Shown piece after piece: positions 40,609-53,900 of a DNA stretch of 64,000 bases. Source of the stretch: Cinclus cinclus (lineage: Eukaryota; Chordata; Aves; Passeriformes; Cinclidae); contig NC_085055.1 in assembly GCF_963662255.1 (NCBI RefSeq), positions 8,997,102 to 9,061,101 on the forward strand. The letters run 5' to 3'. Position numbers and translations under genes: made by a program. The notes under the pieces were generated by a model, which made no database searches, was not told where the DNA came from, and was given only the letters and a program-made list of their open reading frames with translations. How positions within the stretch are numbered: position 1 is the stretch's first letter; each line of letters starts with the position of its first letter.

Positions 40609-42785
40609 ATCACCAGTTCATGCCAGCCACAAAGCTTGAAAATGGGGACAGGAACAGAGGAAAGATACCAAGTGTTGCCTCCTTTCCTTCAGCCTTTCAG
40701 CTGCAGTGTGTTGTAACTGGATTTCTCTCCCAAAACACAAAGCAAATGTGCCTTCAAGTAACCAGCGTGTGATACTGCCAGGTTTCAGAGATCTCCGCCA
40801 GCTGTGTGATGAATATTTTGATTCAGTTTTTACTGGGCAGGGACTCCTGGGTTGTTGCTTCTCCATGGAAAGTGGATAGTTCCCTTTCCTGAGGCTCTTC
40901 TGGATGGTTTCTCTGGATTTGTTGTTTGGGGGCAGGGGGTATTTTTCTTATTATTTTTATCTTTTTTTTTTTGTCCGAGGCCACTGAGGCATGTCCTACT
41001 TGCTGTGTGTATGTTGCTGGGGAGTGTGTATGTGTCAAGCTGTCATTGTCCTAATATTTGGGCTAAAGTTCTGCAAAGGAGAGACTCAGGAATTGTTAGT
41101 GGTAGCAAACATGTTTTCATGTTATGCTCCTTCCTGTGACAGAGGTATTGTGATTTGGGAGGAAGGAGACTAATGCTTAAACAAGAAACTAATTTTAAAT
41201 AGCTCCTATTCCCCCCTGCCCATAGGTGGCTAAATAATAATAATAGTAATAATAATAATAATAATGCTCTTTATATATATTAAAAGATATATTAAAAAGA
41301 ACAGGGAAACATTATGATGGATTTGAAACCCTTCTGTAGTTAACCCTACTCTCAGTTTTCCCTTTGCACTTGATGGGACAAGCAATAAAGAAATGTGTAG
41401 GCTTGAATTTTCAAAAAAGTTAAAATTAGGTTCCCAAATGCCATCAATTCTGGTACTATCTGGATGCCTAAATCTGTTTAACTGTTTTGACAAGTCTAGC
41501 TGCAACTTTTGCTAGTGTGTCAGCATGTGTGGCACATGCATCAGATGCACTCTGTGTCTCCTATTCTGTTCTTTTGGAGGAATTAAAAAGACCTGTAATT
41601 TTTTTAAGATCCCCAGCATATCTTGGACTGTACGTCAGCTGTGAAAGTATCCATACTAAGATTTTACCACCTTGAATAATGTTTGCCTGAATAGCAGTTG
41701 CCCTGTCATACGATAGTCTAAGGGAAGCACCATCTTTTTTGATGTGAAACTTTTAAGTCCCACTTTACCCAAGTCTGTTTTCTGACTTATGGTGGGAGTA
41801 AGGTGCCGTTTCATTTCCCTGGCATGCCATTTCTCTGGATCACTGGCCAGCCATGCAGGATGGGAAAACACTGTCTTGCCTCTCTGCTGTTTGGTTTCAG
41901 GAAGCTGAGGGCAAAGTGTCCTGGGGTATTGCAGAGTACAGGCTATGGTTCTTAGACTCTGTGCCACAAACTTTTTAACATGTGGGTACCCATGCGCTCT
42001 CTGTGAGCTCCCACAAGCTGGGCATCTCTGAGCTGGTGCATCACCAGGATGCTATGAAAAAAAGGCAAAACATTTGGAAAAGGCTCAGCTAACAGAGATG
42101 TGAGAGAGAAATTGTTTTATACTTCAGGGCAAATTTTAGCCCTGCTATGGGGATCTGCATAGACAGGAAGAGGAGGAAATTTGGGAGGGTTTTTTTTTTT
42201 TCCTTCACCAAAAGTATCTGTTTACACCCATGTGTGGATGGGGACTTAGGTGCTGTTACTGGATCTGCATTTTCTGGCTTTAAATTAATTTGGACTTCAC
42301 CATAGCCTTAGCCTGGGCTGAACTGGGATAAAGCAATAATAAACTCAGGCCTCTGTAGTGCTTCATTAGTTTTAAAAATGCGCCATCAGCATTTTTGGGC
42401 TTCAGAACTCCAAGCTCTGCTCTTTGCTCCTTGAATGGGATTATCTTTTAAATTCTGTTTTGTTTTCCCAGAAAGGATGGGGAATGACCTTTTCTACACA
42501 AATCTCTTTCCTTTTTATTTGTTGTTCTATTGAAAGAGATTTGTACAAGCTGACTTTACACTTCCGGAGTTGCTGCTGTTGGTGCTGTGTCTCCTGGACC
42601 CCACCGCCAGCAGCGGCAGTCTGCTCAAGACCAGGAACCACTAGCATTTTTTGGAATCACGAGCCTCTGTTTTAACACATTTTATTTAGTGGGAGAATGT
42701 TTGTGACCCTGGTGGGAATTTTTCATTTACATGGATGCCTTATGATGATTGTCAAATTAAACTAAGCTTTGTGACAAGTTCAGCT
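40609..42785 (+). other. RNPEPL1: RNPEPL1 3' untranslated region
   Basis: Follows the stop. Candidate signals are AATAAA at 41385-41390 and ATTAAA at 42756-42761, the latter followed by GT-containing sequence. The true end is not determined. Confidence 0.5.
41231..41265. repeat. AAT trinucleotide microsatellite
   Basis: About eleven near-perfect AAT units in the RNPEPL1 3' UTR. Confidence 0.9.
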
Positions 42786-42789
42786 TTTT

Positions 42790-45700
42790 GGGCAGTTTTT
42801 TGGCAGCCCCGCTCTAGCTGTGTGGAAGAGCTAACTTGGTACATTGTTTTGTTTTTTTTCTGGGGTGTAGCATAGAGGGAGTTTAGAAGCTCTTTCAAAG
42901 CTGCACAGGAAGGTGCTGGAGGGGTGGCAAAAGCAAATGATCAAAAGTAAATATCTATTGTTGTTAGAACCGACTGAAAAAAATCAGATCAGCTCTGTGT
43001 TTGCATAGATACCCATCAGAGCAAGGAAATGCTGGCTGGACTGAGCAGACTGTTTCCTGGTTAAAGAACACAAGATGTAAGTTAGTGTTTCTGCTCTCAT
43101 CTCTGTGAGATCCCACCAAATGGATTTTTACCTACGATTTGTTTTCTGAAACATGGAAGCAGAGCAAGATTTTTTGAGAGTATTCCATGCATCCTCTTCC
43201 AGGTACTTGTTTCTCTCCTGTGAGTGAGAAGTGCATTTTTTATTTTGTAGAGACAAAAAATCTGCAGCAAGTTTGTGGAGATAAGCCTTCCTTTCATTGA
43301 CAGAAAATAAATTGGTGCTTCAGGCTACTTGCTGTCTTGATTTGTAGTAGACTTCACATTGACAGGCAAATTAGACTGTGATTAAATATAAACAATTTGC
43401 CTTATCTTTTGTACATGAATTTCTGATCTGTTTAAATCAGATTAGACATCAAATCAGTTTTAGTCAAACAGATGCCAAGAGATTGGGTTATCTTTTTTAT
43501 TTTGAAAATGAAAACTATTACTTTATTTCATTGCAGCTTTGAGCAGAGCAACAGAGGATCCAGAAATATCACTTGTGGGAAAGCTCTGAAGAGCCAAACC
43601 GTTTAATAAACCGGAATATTTCTAACTTAATTTTTTATCATTTCATAGCCGAATTGGTTGATACATTCAATATAATTCTTGTTAGCTACACTCTGTTAAG
43701 CTTGTATCAGTAATTTTGGTGTCACGTTACATTGCAACATTTTAACCACATACTCCATCAAACAAGAGCAATTCTATCAAGTATCCCAAACATTCTGCTT
43801 CAACCAGAACTCTTAAGTTCTCGCCCTGCAGTGACCTTGGCCATTGCCTTTTTCAGGTAACACAGGACCTTCTGTACATCTAAGCTCATGTGCTGCACAA
43901 TTCTCTTAGGTCAAGCACACTTCTTGCTCTCCCTGTTTATTCCAAGGTAGAACAGCACAGTGCAGTCAACACACTAAAATCACATCACACTTATTTTCAC
44001 ATATTTTACTATAGATTGATAAATCTGAAAGCCACTTTGACCACACTATCAGACTTGGTGTATAAGACAAACCGTACTAGAAATCACTGTGTGAAATCTT
44101 TGAAGTCACTGTCCTCTGTAACACAGAATTACTGCCAGTTGTGAGGATACAGTTTGACATTGATTTTGTTGAAGCCCCAAGTAAATTGGTTTAGCTGTCA
44201 GTTACATGCATTCCTGAAATGCATGCCTAATGTCTAGTTTGGATTTGTCTATTTTTGTCTTCCAGCTCTGGAAACTACTGCTTTATTTGTGAAAGTTAAA
44301 CTTCTTTTTCACACATAAACTACTTACCTCTTTCTCATGTAAGTACTTTTTAATTCTTAAAGAAAACAGATTGATTGGTCTGTTGCTGCAAGGTGTCTTC
44401 CACAACTTTGTGTATTGATTTAGCTTGAGTGGAGCATGATATTTCAATATCCTTTTAAAGTGGAAATTGCACACTGTTTCTCAAAAATTACCTCAATTGC
44501 TGCTGTATATTCCACATCAACTTTAAAATATTTTTTTATTAATATTGTCTATTCATCCTGTGTTTTCTATTAATAACAGAAGTGATTTGGGCACCTGTTA
44601 GCATATGTCTTACCTGGACATGAGAACCTTTTAAAGATGAAGGAGGGTAGAAAAAAGCTATTCCATGTTCTGGAGGTGACTTTTCTAGCTAGTTGAAATA
44701 AATGATTGAGCCTGTGTGAACACTTCCCTTCAGTCTTCTTCCTGCATGTACCTTCTGCTCTGGAAAACTCAAGTCTTAGACCTCTGATTTCTTGTCCAGA
44801 GAATTATGATAATGTTGAACGTAATATGCTGTGTCCAACAAGGAAGGTGTTCTAATATACTAGAGACAAGTATTTCTCTAAAAATGGAATGGCATTAGTG
44901 GGGTTTGCAGAGCATTAGACCCTTTTCCAAAATCATATTTACTGAGGTGCAGCATCTTGTGGGCTGTGGTAGGCAGGCTGGAAATTTGGAGCTGTGTTCT
45001 ACTTCTGTGTGTGCCTGAGGTACCGGGAGATGTCTGTAACCCCAAATACCCACTCCAAAATCTCCCTTAAGCAAAAAAGACACTGTGCTCTTCCTTTGAT
45101 ACAGCTCTGATCACTGTCAGCTGAGTATTGCTTGTGCCTTCCTAACCCTGGTATCAGGGTTCAGAGAATTGGAAGAGCTCCCTTGTGAACAGCTTGCTTG
45201 TGTCAGAATTTGCAGAAACACACACTGGGCCCAGCCACTGCTGCTCACTTACTTTTACTCCTCTCTCTGATCTTGAACCATGGGGAGTTGGAGACAGAAG
45301 CAAAGATGGGATTGATGATACCCCAAAACTGGCAAACAACCATGAAAATATCAAACATTATTCTAAAGGATCATCTTTATTCACATTAAAATAATCTGGA
45401 CACAAATTTAGCTGGAAACAAATCCCTTTTAAATTTCTATAACAACAGGACTCAACCTCTCTCAGTCTTCTTTCCTCCTTTCCAAGTAGAAATGAAGCAC
45501 CTATGTTAAAGTGGACTAAGAAACAGGTTGACAACAAGGCAAGTGTAATTTTTGACTTAAAATATTATCTTCAAGACATTCTGTCTAAATAGACCTGTGT
45601 TTTGTCTTCAGGAACAGTTTAATCCAGCAGGATTGCCAAGAGGCAACAGGGAAGTTCTCTGGTGCTTTAATTCCAAAGAGTTTCAGGTTAACAGAAAAAA

Positions 45701-46900
45701 AAAAAGAATAGATTGCACGCTGTATTAATTTGCCCCTTTCCAACCTTGCAGTGGGGCAGGGAAAGTATGTCAGGTATTTGAGAGACCAAGACAGTATCTC
45801 TTTCCTTCTTTTAATAGCGTCATAAATAGAGAGTTAGGTCTTTAACTAATTAACTGTTGCAGGCTGGACCTCTCCTATATTTACGGTTAGAGCTCAACAT
45901 TTATCCTGCTTTCTGGAATTGGTCCTCTAATGGAATTTATGCAGTTGTGTGATTGCTGTTTCCTAAAGAATGCAGGGGTGAAATCACACAGATCAGAGCC
46001 TCACTGTTCCTGACACAGAGGCCTTTTTTTCCCCTTTCCCTCCCCCAACAGAGCTCTCCTGTGTCACTCACTCACAGCCACGCAGCTGCAGCTCCCTCGC
46101 ATGAGCCCTGGACAAGAGGGTTATTCTTACTGCCAGCAATGTTTCCTCAGCTCCCGAAAGGGTCAAAACTCCAATGTGAAAAGTCTTACTTGTTGATTAA
46201 ATTTGCAGTATGCAGGGGAGAAGCCTTGTGTCTGTGCAGTGGGCATGACCATGGGGCAGATAACCTATTTCTGAATGTCATGGGGGTAGACAGTGGCTGC
46301 AGTTACCTGACAGCATTTCCACCTGCTAAGGTTGGCTTGAGCGGAGGATTTCTGCATTCATGTCTGATGAAAACCAGTCAGGCCCTTATTTTCTGTGGAT
46401 CCCTCTCATTCAGATGACTTCTCTACCCAAGAACCAGGTGATCTTAGACTTAAACACATCATCACAAGCAAGTATGCAAACCAGATGTGTTGGTAAGCAC
46501 CTCATCCTTCCACAGTGGCTCAGCAGCTTCTTCATTGACCATACCTGAAATCCTGGAGAAACACTGATGTGAAGGGCCCAACATCCTCCTTCAGTGTGCC
46601 CTGAAACCCAAAACCTTGGTGCGCTGAAGGACAGCCTCGTAGGGCCCTTATTTTGGAATTTCTGTTCTTTGTTCCTGAGCTAGGCTGTACTTTTAAGGCA
46701 CCTTTTCTACTTCTATCACTGGTCAGCGGTAGCTGTCAGAATATGGGAATTAACATATCTCCTTTGACGGTTCAGCCCGTGGACGACTATATAGTGATAA
46801 ACTATCCCAAAATGGGATCTTTGCGTTATGTCAGGAAAGCATTCGATGAGGGCCAGCAGTTTCTCTGGGTTTCTCTGTCACAGTCTTCATGAAAACACTT
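42790..46900. other. Intergenic region RNPEPL1-CAPN10
   Basis: No exon, RNA gene or named repeat recognised on either strand. The open frames are short and unlike any protein I know. AT-rich until the CpG island begins. Confidence 0.6.
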
Positions 46901-46914
46901 TGGTGTCATTTTCC

Positions 46915-47370
46915 TCCGCCCGTAGGAGCCCGTACCTCAGGCTCGTGTCCCAGGCGGGCAGTTTCCCGTTTCTCCCAGGTATTGCCGGCCAGGGAATCTC
47001 GCTGATCCCGGGGCCGCCCTGGCACCCCTCAACCAGGGGAAGGGCGGAGCCAACGCGTGGTGCGCGCTGACGTTACGCTCGCTGATTGGTCGACGGTACC
47101 GTCCGTCATGTGCGGGTTGGGCGGGGCCGCGCCTGTCGGCGTTGCCGGGTAACGGCCGCCCCGGGCAATGGCGGCGGGGCCGCCCCGCGGTGAGGGGGGA
47201 ACGGGAGCGGGGGCGGCCGGGCCGTCAGCTCTTGTGGGGACGGGGGGCTGGTGAGCAGGAGGAGGCGTGTGCGGAGAGGCCCTGTTCGGGCTGGGTGTGT
47301 GGAAAAGGGTGTGTGTGGGGGGATCTTCGTGTGGAGGATGTGCGCATAGCGGGGCGAGGGCGCCTAAGCG
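46915..47370. promoter_or_regulatory. CAPN10: CpG island: CAPN10 promoter
   Basis: GC/CpG-rich block 260-700 nt before the CAPN10 start codon. It contains a CRE-like TGACGTTA (47068-47075), an inverted CCAAT box ATTGG (47085-47089) and a GC box GGGCGGGG (47119-47126), closely spaced. No TATA box. Transcription probably starts near 47100-47170. Confidence 0.8.
47130..47189 (+). other. CAPN10: Probable non-coding first exon of CAPN10
   Basis: The coding start lies in an exon whose acceptor is TTGCAG at 47557-47562, so a leader exon is expected upstream. CCGCG before GTGAGG gives a donor after 47189; a second good donor follows 47250 (GGCTG before GTGAGC). The 5' edge is arbitrary. It contains ATG at 47168, which runs to a stop before the main start with either donor. 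Confidence 0.4.
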
Positions 47371-47626
47371 GGTGTAGGTCTCCCCAGAGGCCCCTCTTGT
47401 CTTCCAGCCGAGCGGTGTAAGGGGCATCAGGTGCTGGAAGAAGCCAGAGCAATGTAGTGGTTCCAGGTGCTCCGGGTGAGAGGCTGTCCATCCCTAAATA
47501 AATCCGCCGTGCCTGTTTATTTCCCTCTTATAATTCCCCGGTAACACTCGCTTCTGTTGCAGGTTGGCGCCTGGCGACATAAACTCGTAGGAATAGCTGG
47601 CAGAGCTGCTTAGGACTGTGTTGAAA

Positions 47627-47770
47627 ATGCTGGGAGAGAAAAAGCAGTTAATGGTGGCAAGAGACCTTTACACAGACCCCACATTTCCAGCCAGTGATAC
47701 CTCTATTTTTTTTGATTATTGTACCCCACTTGCCCAGTTCAGAGGCGAGATATCTTGGTTGAGACCTAAG
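47627..47770 (+). CDS. CAPN10: CAPN10 first coding exon
   Basis: Residues 1-48: [20 protein letters not shown], ending GEISWLRPK before GTGAGT. The exon itself begins at about 47563, after TTGCAG. Confidence 0.94.
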
Positions 47771-50700
47771 GTGAGTTTTAAGGTATAAAAGGCTGATTTT
47801 ATCAGAACTGGGCTTTTAGGTAGTAAATGCAAGTTAGCATTGAATGACTGCTTCTGGGTGGGTTTTTTGTCTTGTTTTGTGTTTTTTGTTTTGTTTTTTT
47901 GGTTTTTTTTTGTTTCTGTTTAGAAATACGGAAGTTGTAAAACCAATGTATGTCAACGTTAACAGTACATGGGTTACACTTCTAAGTCTAGGTGCTTGTT
48001 GTAGGCTTGATTTAAATCTTTCTGTAGTGCATTTAATTTTCATGGCAGTAGTAGAAATTCAGATATTTTATTATAAATATATTTCATTACACAAATTATG
48101 TGCATACGAGGTTAGAATGCAGCATTATGTCATTTGCAAATTTTTTGGTATGTTGCATAACTCTCTTGAAAATAAATAATAGTATTTTAGAATTTTTCAG
48201 GAGCCTATTGCTGTTTTTGGTGGTTGATTTCTTTGATAACAAGGAAGAAAACTTTTAAAGACTATAACTTTTTGTATGACTTTTATTGCTTTTAAACTCA
48301 TAGCTGGTTGCAGAGCAAGCTATATTAGAACTAAAAGCTTTAGAATGCATTTCTGCAGCACAGCCATTTAAAGTGAAATATTTATGATACTGCCTTTGTG
48401 TAGAGGGGAAAAAAGGCTATAAAAATGGAGTGGAGGAAAAAAGTATGTTGTCTTGAGTTGTATTTTTTTCCCGTGTCTGGGGCTATCTGTAGAACACTGA
48501 CAGAGCTGTTGTTTATCAGGTGTAATTGGCAAACAAATTATTTAATGGAGTCGAGTGTGCAGCTTCCTGCTCTTGTACTTTACACCTTGATTGCTGCTGA
48601 GGCCTGATGAGTTAATTTCCATCTCTTGCAGTGTTTATATGTAAGGAGAACCATTTCACAAACTCACTTTTAGATCAGATCAAGTATTCAGGACTTTGCA
48701 TCTGGAATTCCCTCTTGTGCTACCAACTAATCTATTTTTCTGTGCCCTAGGAGAGGTTTATCCCTTGTTCTAATTTTGTGATTTTTGTAACTTGGGATGG
48801 GACAGTTTACTGTGGATGGCATCAGCCCTGTCACAGTTGATCATAAGTCTAGCAAGGAGTTAATGAATTATGTTGTCTTTCACTTATTTCACTTATATTC
48901 ACTTTCAAAAAGCACTTCCACTGCTTTTACTAAGTTTGCACCTGATAATGACAATTGTGTACTAAAATTCATGTGGGAACTAGAGTTACATTCATGAAGT
49001 ATACCTGCAAAATACTCTCATAAGCAATTTATTTGTTACTTGTTCCTTAGGCTGTGTATGAAAAGGAAATTTTCTGGAAGTAAAAATTCCCTTATTTTAT
49101 GAGTGATCTCTGGAGTCCTCCCAATCCCTGAAACACAGACTTTCTTAGAATGTCATGTAGGATTTGGCTTTAACTCCTCTTTTTAATTTTAGGACATTTG
49201 TTCCTCTCCTCGGTTATTTTCAAACAATCTGCAGGATGTGCAAGTAAAACAAGGAATTTTGGGAGACTGTTGGTTCCTGTGTGCCTGTGTAGCTTTGCAG
49301 AAGAGCAAATATTTATTGAACAAGGTATGGCAAATTTTCATGTTAGAGAAGTTTTCTTCACCTAGTTGACATTTGTGTATTCTGGAGTCCCAAGGTGCCG
49401 TATGAATATTGCCTTCATTAGTCTCAGTTTCACTGGTTTTATCATATTTTTTCTGTTTGTTACAAATGGTTGATATTCAGTATATTTTAAACTAGTTTTG
49501 TTTGCAAAAAAATAAAATTCTTGAATACATTGTTGCCTCGATTTTGGCTTTTGCCCTGCAGGTAATCCCTCCAGGTCAGCCCAGCTGGACAGATGAGTCC
49601 TACCAAGGCTGCTTCACGTGCCGGGTCTGGCAGTTTGGCCACTGGGTAGAAGTGACCATTGATGATCGCCTGCCTTGCCTTGGGGGCAAACTCTGCTTTT
49701 CCCAGTGTCAGACAGAGGATTTGTTTTGGCTTCCACTATTAGAAAAAGCTTATGCAAAGTATGTGAACACTGCTATTGATGGAAATAGAACTACAATACT
49801 TGTGTATTCCTTTTGTTTACTTATTTTACCTGACTGCTTTGGGTGAAGATCTGAGTGTTGTGGCTGCTGGTGGTCCCATCGTGGCTTGTGGAGACATTGC
49901 TCTTTAAACTGTAGGTCTGTAAGGTGTGCTTCCAGTTGCATACGAAGTAAGATAGTCTTAGGAAGATAATTCTGGTGAAAAGTAAGCTGCAATGTATTGT
50001 CAGGATTCAAATGATGTTTGTGAAGTCTCTGTCCATTAATTATCTAACTTGTTAAAGGAAGATGAGAGCTCAATGAAAAAGAGAAAGCATGCAGATATTT
50101 TCATGGAAAGCAATAACATTATGTAAGGTTGTGCTAGTTGAGGCTCTGGTTGTGTGAGTTTCACTGCTTTTTTTTTTGTATAATTTGTTAGTTTATTGTT
50201 TTAGAGAGAAAATGCAGCTATTTAATGATTTATGGCACATTAACAAAGCAATTTGGAGGCAAAATGCACTGGTAAAATAGACATCTAATGTCCCAAAGAA
50301 TCTGACCAGAAGATTTTGTAGTTGCCGGTAGAGGGCAGAGGCAGACTTCAATTATGAAGTAACTTACTCAGCTGTAGATATATTTGAGCAGAAGCTGTGA
50401 AACATCAATGTCATATTACAGCTTCTCTGTAGGTTTGAAAGTAATATGTTTTCTGCAGAGATCTTATTGTTCAGTCTTATTATTCTATTTTAGTCTTAAC
50501 TTCTTTTGCTATATTTTGCATCTGCTGCATCAGGTGGGGCAGTCTCTTGGTTTGCTTAGGTTGTTGAGGGAAATGCTGCTCTGTTTATTTGTGCAGGGTG
50601 AATAAAGAATAACTGAAAAGGAAGAAATATTTGTATTTATACAGAATGCAGTTAGTATATCATAAAAGATAATGCAGAGCGTGGATAATAAGGTACAAAT

Positions 50701-50945
50701 GACTGGTGCTAGACAACAGCAGTTTTTAAATAGAATAGAGAAAATGCAAGAAACTTCCCAACAAGCAGTGGAATATCCAATGGCTTACATAATCTTTAGA
50801 TGTTGTGTTCTACAGAAATAAGATAGTATGTGCTTTCTCTTGCCTTTTTTGGGTTATGAGTCATGATTGTGATATAGAGTGGGATTGCAAGCATGTGGGA
50901 ACTGTGTTTCTTTTGTTCTGCTGTGTGTACAAACATTTTCTTAGT

Positions 50946-50985
<40 letters not shown>

Positions 50986-53900
50986 TTATTGTTTAAATTT
51001 TTTAGAGTGCATGGATCTTATGAGCAGTTGTGGGCAGGACAGGTGGCAGATGCTTTGGTTGATCTGACTGGAGGAATTGCTGAAAGATGGACCCTGAAAG
51101 GCCCTGGAAAAAATGTGGAGAAAGAGAAGACTGGCATGGTTTTGGAGAAAGCAGTGTTTAGAAGATTAATGAATCTGAAAGAACAGTGTGTAATAAGCTG
51201 TTCAGTCCTCAACTCCAGACAAGGTGATACTAAATGTCTCTATTACAGGCTTCAAAGGACAAAGCAGCCAGCAAATACAACTGCTGATTCTAGTACCATG
51301 GTGTAATTTGAAATGTTTGGATAAATGAAGATTCAGGAATGTTGCTGAGTTCAGGATGGGAGCTCCTTCTGAGGAGTGCTTTTTATCTTAGAAGCTAATA
51401 TGGTCAGTTCTTAGAAACAAATGCACCCCCTTGAAAAAGCACCTCGAAAACAACCTTGAAAACCTCAATGAATTTCAGCACAGTGAATCTGTAGGGATTT
51501 GAGATTGAGGGGTGTGTTAATACACTTTTCAATGTTGCTTTATTTCTCTGTAGTCGCTAAAATGAACTGTTTGGGTTTTCTTCGTTCTGTTCTAATACGG
51601 ATTTAAAACCAATTCCTTTTTATCACAAAATTGCCTTCTTTCACTGATGTTATTGTAAAATACGGAGCAGATTATTTTGTTTATTTTAATTTTTTTTTTT
51701 TCAATCAGGTGCAAGTGAACTAGGAGAATTTCATGCCTTTATTGTGATAGACACATTGAATCTCTCTGAAGTATCAGGCAAGGAAATCTTCCTACTACGA
51801 ATACGAAATCCTTGGGGGAGGCGGTGCTGGAAAGGGCCTTGGTGTGAGGGGTGAGCAGTTTTATATTCATTTGGAAAACCATTAGTGTAAGTTCTGAAGC
51901 ACAAAGCTTATCTATGTATTGCATAGGCAAACAGTGCTAATAATCTGTAGCAGGGAAGAGAGCTTCAGTGTGTGTGCAGTGCTTTGGAGAGCTGGGCGTT
52001 CACACAGCTGATTGGCTCTGAGGCTAGTAAATTTGAACTTCTTGTTCTCTAAATCTAACTTTTTAAAATTACTGTTTTGTTTATCAAGTCATATTTTTTA
52101 TAGAGACAAACTTGAGGTGTTGGCTAATTTTCTGTTTGATTTTTATGCTTTTTTGTTGTTCTGCCATTGATCTTAGTATCTTTGATCATGTTTCTTTCTT
52201 GCAGTCACTCAGTTTTACTTGATTCTCCTCATTAGGTCCTGGCTCAGCTGCAGAAAACAAGCAAAGGAGTAATTATAAAACTATAGCAGAAGGAAGGATG
52301 CTTATGCTTGTTGCTTGTGTGCTCTCATTAATATAGACTGATATAAGTAGGAGAAGCTATAACTGAGTCCATATAAAGTAGAAATAAAGAAGAGAACTGT
52401 AAAGGACGTGCAGAAATATGCGTAGCAGCTCAAGTAGCAAAGTAACAAGAATGAAAGGGCAGACCCTACTTTCTTATTTTGGAAAACGTTAGCATGTTTT
52501 GACTGTACCAAAGAACATGCAATTCTTGACCAAAGTAATAAGCATTCAGCATTAAAATATGTTAACAATATGGTGATGTTAATGAGCATTTTTGTAGAGA
52601 TGTTTTTCTTCCCTGAGTTAGAAAGATAATTTAATTGCATTTATTGAGACTTCAGCTGATGCTCTTTTCTTTTAACAGTGTTTTGGTTATGTACTTGGTC
52701 TCTTGTAGTTTCTTTGTCAAGGAGTAAGTTGCCATGTAGTTGCAAGAGGGTAGGGTTTCATTTGGTGGCCTTAGAGCCCCGTTTTATTCAAGTGCTGTTC
52801 TTTTTCACTAGTAAAATAGTGGAAAATGTTGAAAATGCTAGCTTTTAATGAGCCCTAAATAACGAGGCATTTAAATTCTTGGTTTATCAAGACTTGGCAA
52901 GCAGATTCATGAGGGTAGCCAGTTGCTTAATACAAATGGCAATTTTTGATATAAAGCATTAAAATTCTTTCAGAACAATTACAATGCAGTTTGTTTTACT
53001 TTTTTGCCTCTTTTTTTTTTAAACAACAGTTAAGAGTCTTTATTTTTCTCTCACACTTCTTACTGTAGTGACTATTGTAAACAAAGCACCTATTTCACCC
53101 AGAAGTCTGTTCTGCATCCAGTCTGGTATTAGGCTGTTTCTAAGTTTTCTTTGACAAGTTATGACTTGTGTTTGCTATGATCCCTCTCACTAACCAGCAA
53201 TGTGCAAAGAAATTTTCAGTGCAATTATTTCACAGTTTAAATGAAGAAGAAATCCCTTCTTGCTGTCCTGCACCCTAAGATATTTGATATTACATTCTTC
53301 TGGAGTTCTGCTTGGTGAAGAGCTGAATGTTAACTTTTGTCTTATGTGCAGTGGTCAAGGATGGAACCAGATAGATCCACTAGTTGCTTCAGAACTCCTC
53401 TCACAGATCCAAGAGGGAGAATTTTGGGTTGATGAAGAGGAATTTTTCAGGGAATTTGATGAGATTACCGTGGGCTTTCCAGTCAATGAGGAAGGACAAC
53501 TTCAGAGCCTCTATACAGGTGTGATATGACATGTTTCTCATGCAAATAGCATTATATCAAGGGGAAGAATTGATTTGAATTGCAAATGGGCGCAACTAGA
53601 CCATAATTTCTCAGTTTTCCCCTCTCCTTAAGATCCATAAGCCTTTTCTGTCTCTACTGAAACACAGAAGGAACTGAAACAAGAGGAAATTGAAGATCTT
53701 CAGAGAAACTATTGATATTTCTATGAAATCTAGTTACTTGCTAGTTGCTTGAGAGATTAGTGTCCTCTGTCTAGAAGGCTGTTATTCTGGACAGCCCTGT
53801 GATATTTTGTTTTTAATGGTTAGATACACTTGAGGGTTCTAGTAACAGTTTCTTGTAAAAATCATGTCATCAATCTGTCATTGCCAACTGTGGCACTAAT

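Noticed and set aside
42790..46900. Search for an extra gene between RNPEPL1 and CAPN10
   Set aside because: Only short frames without splice-consistent homology; no known protein or RNA gene seen.
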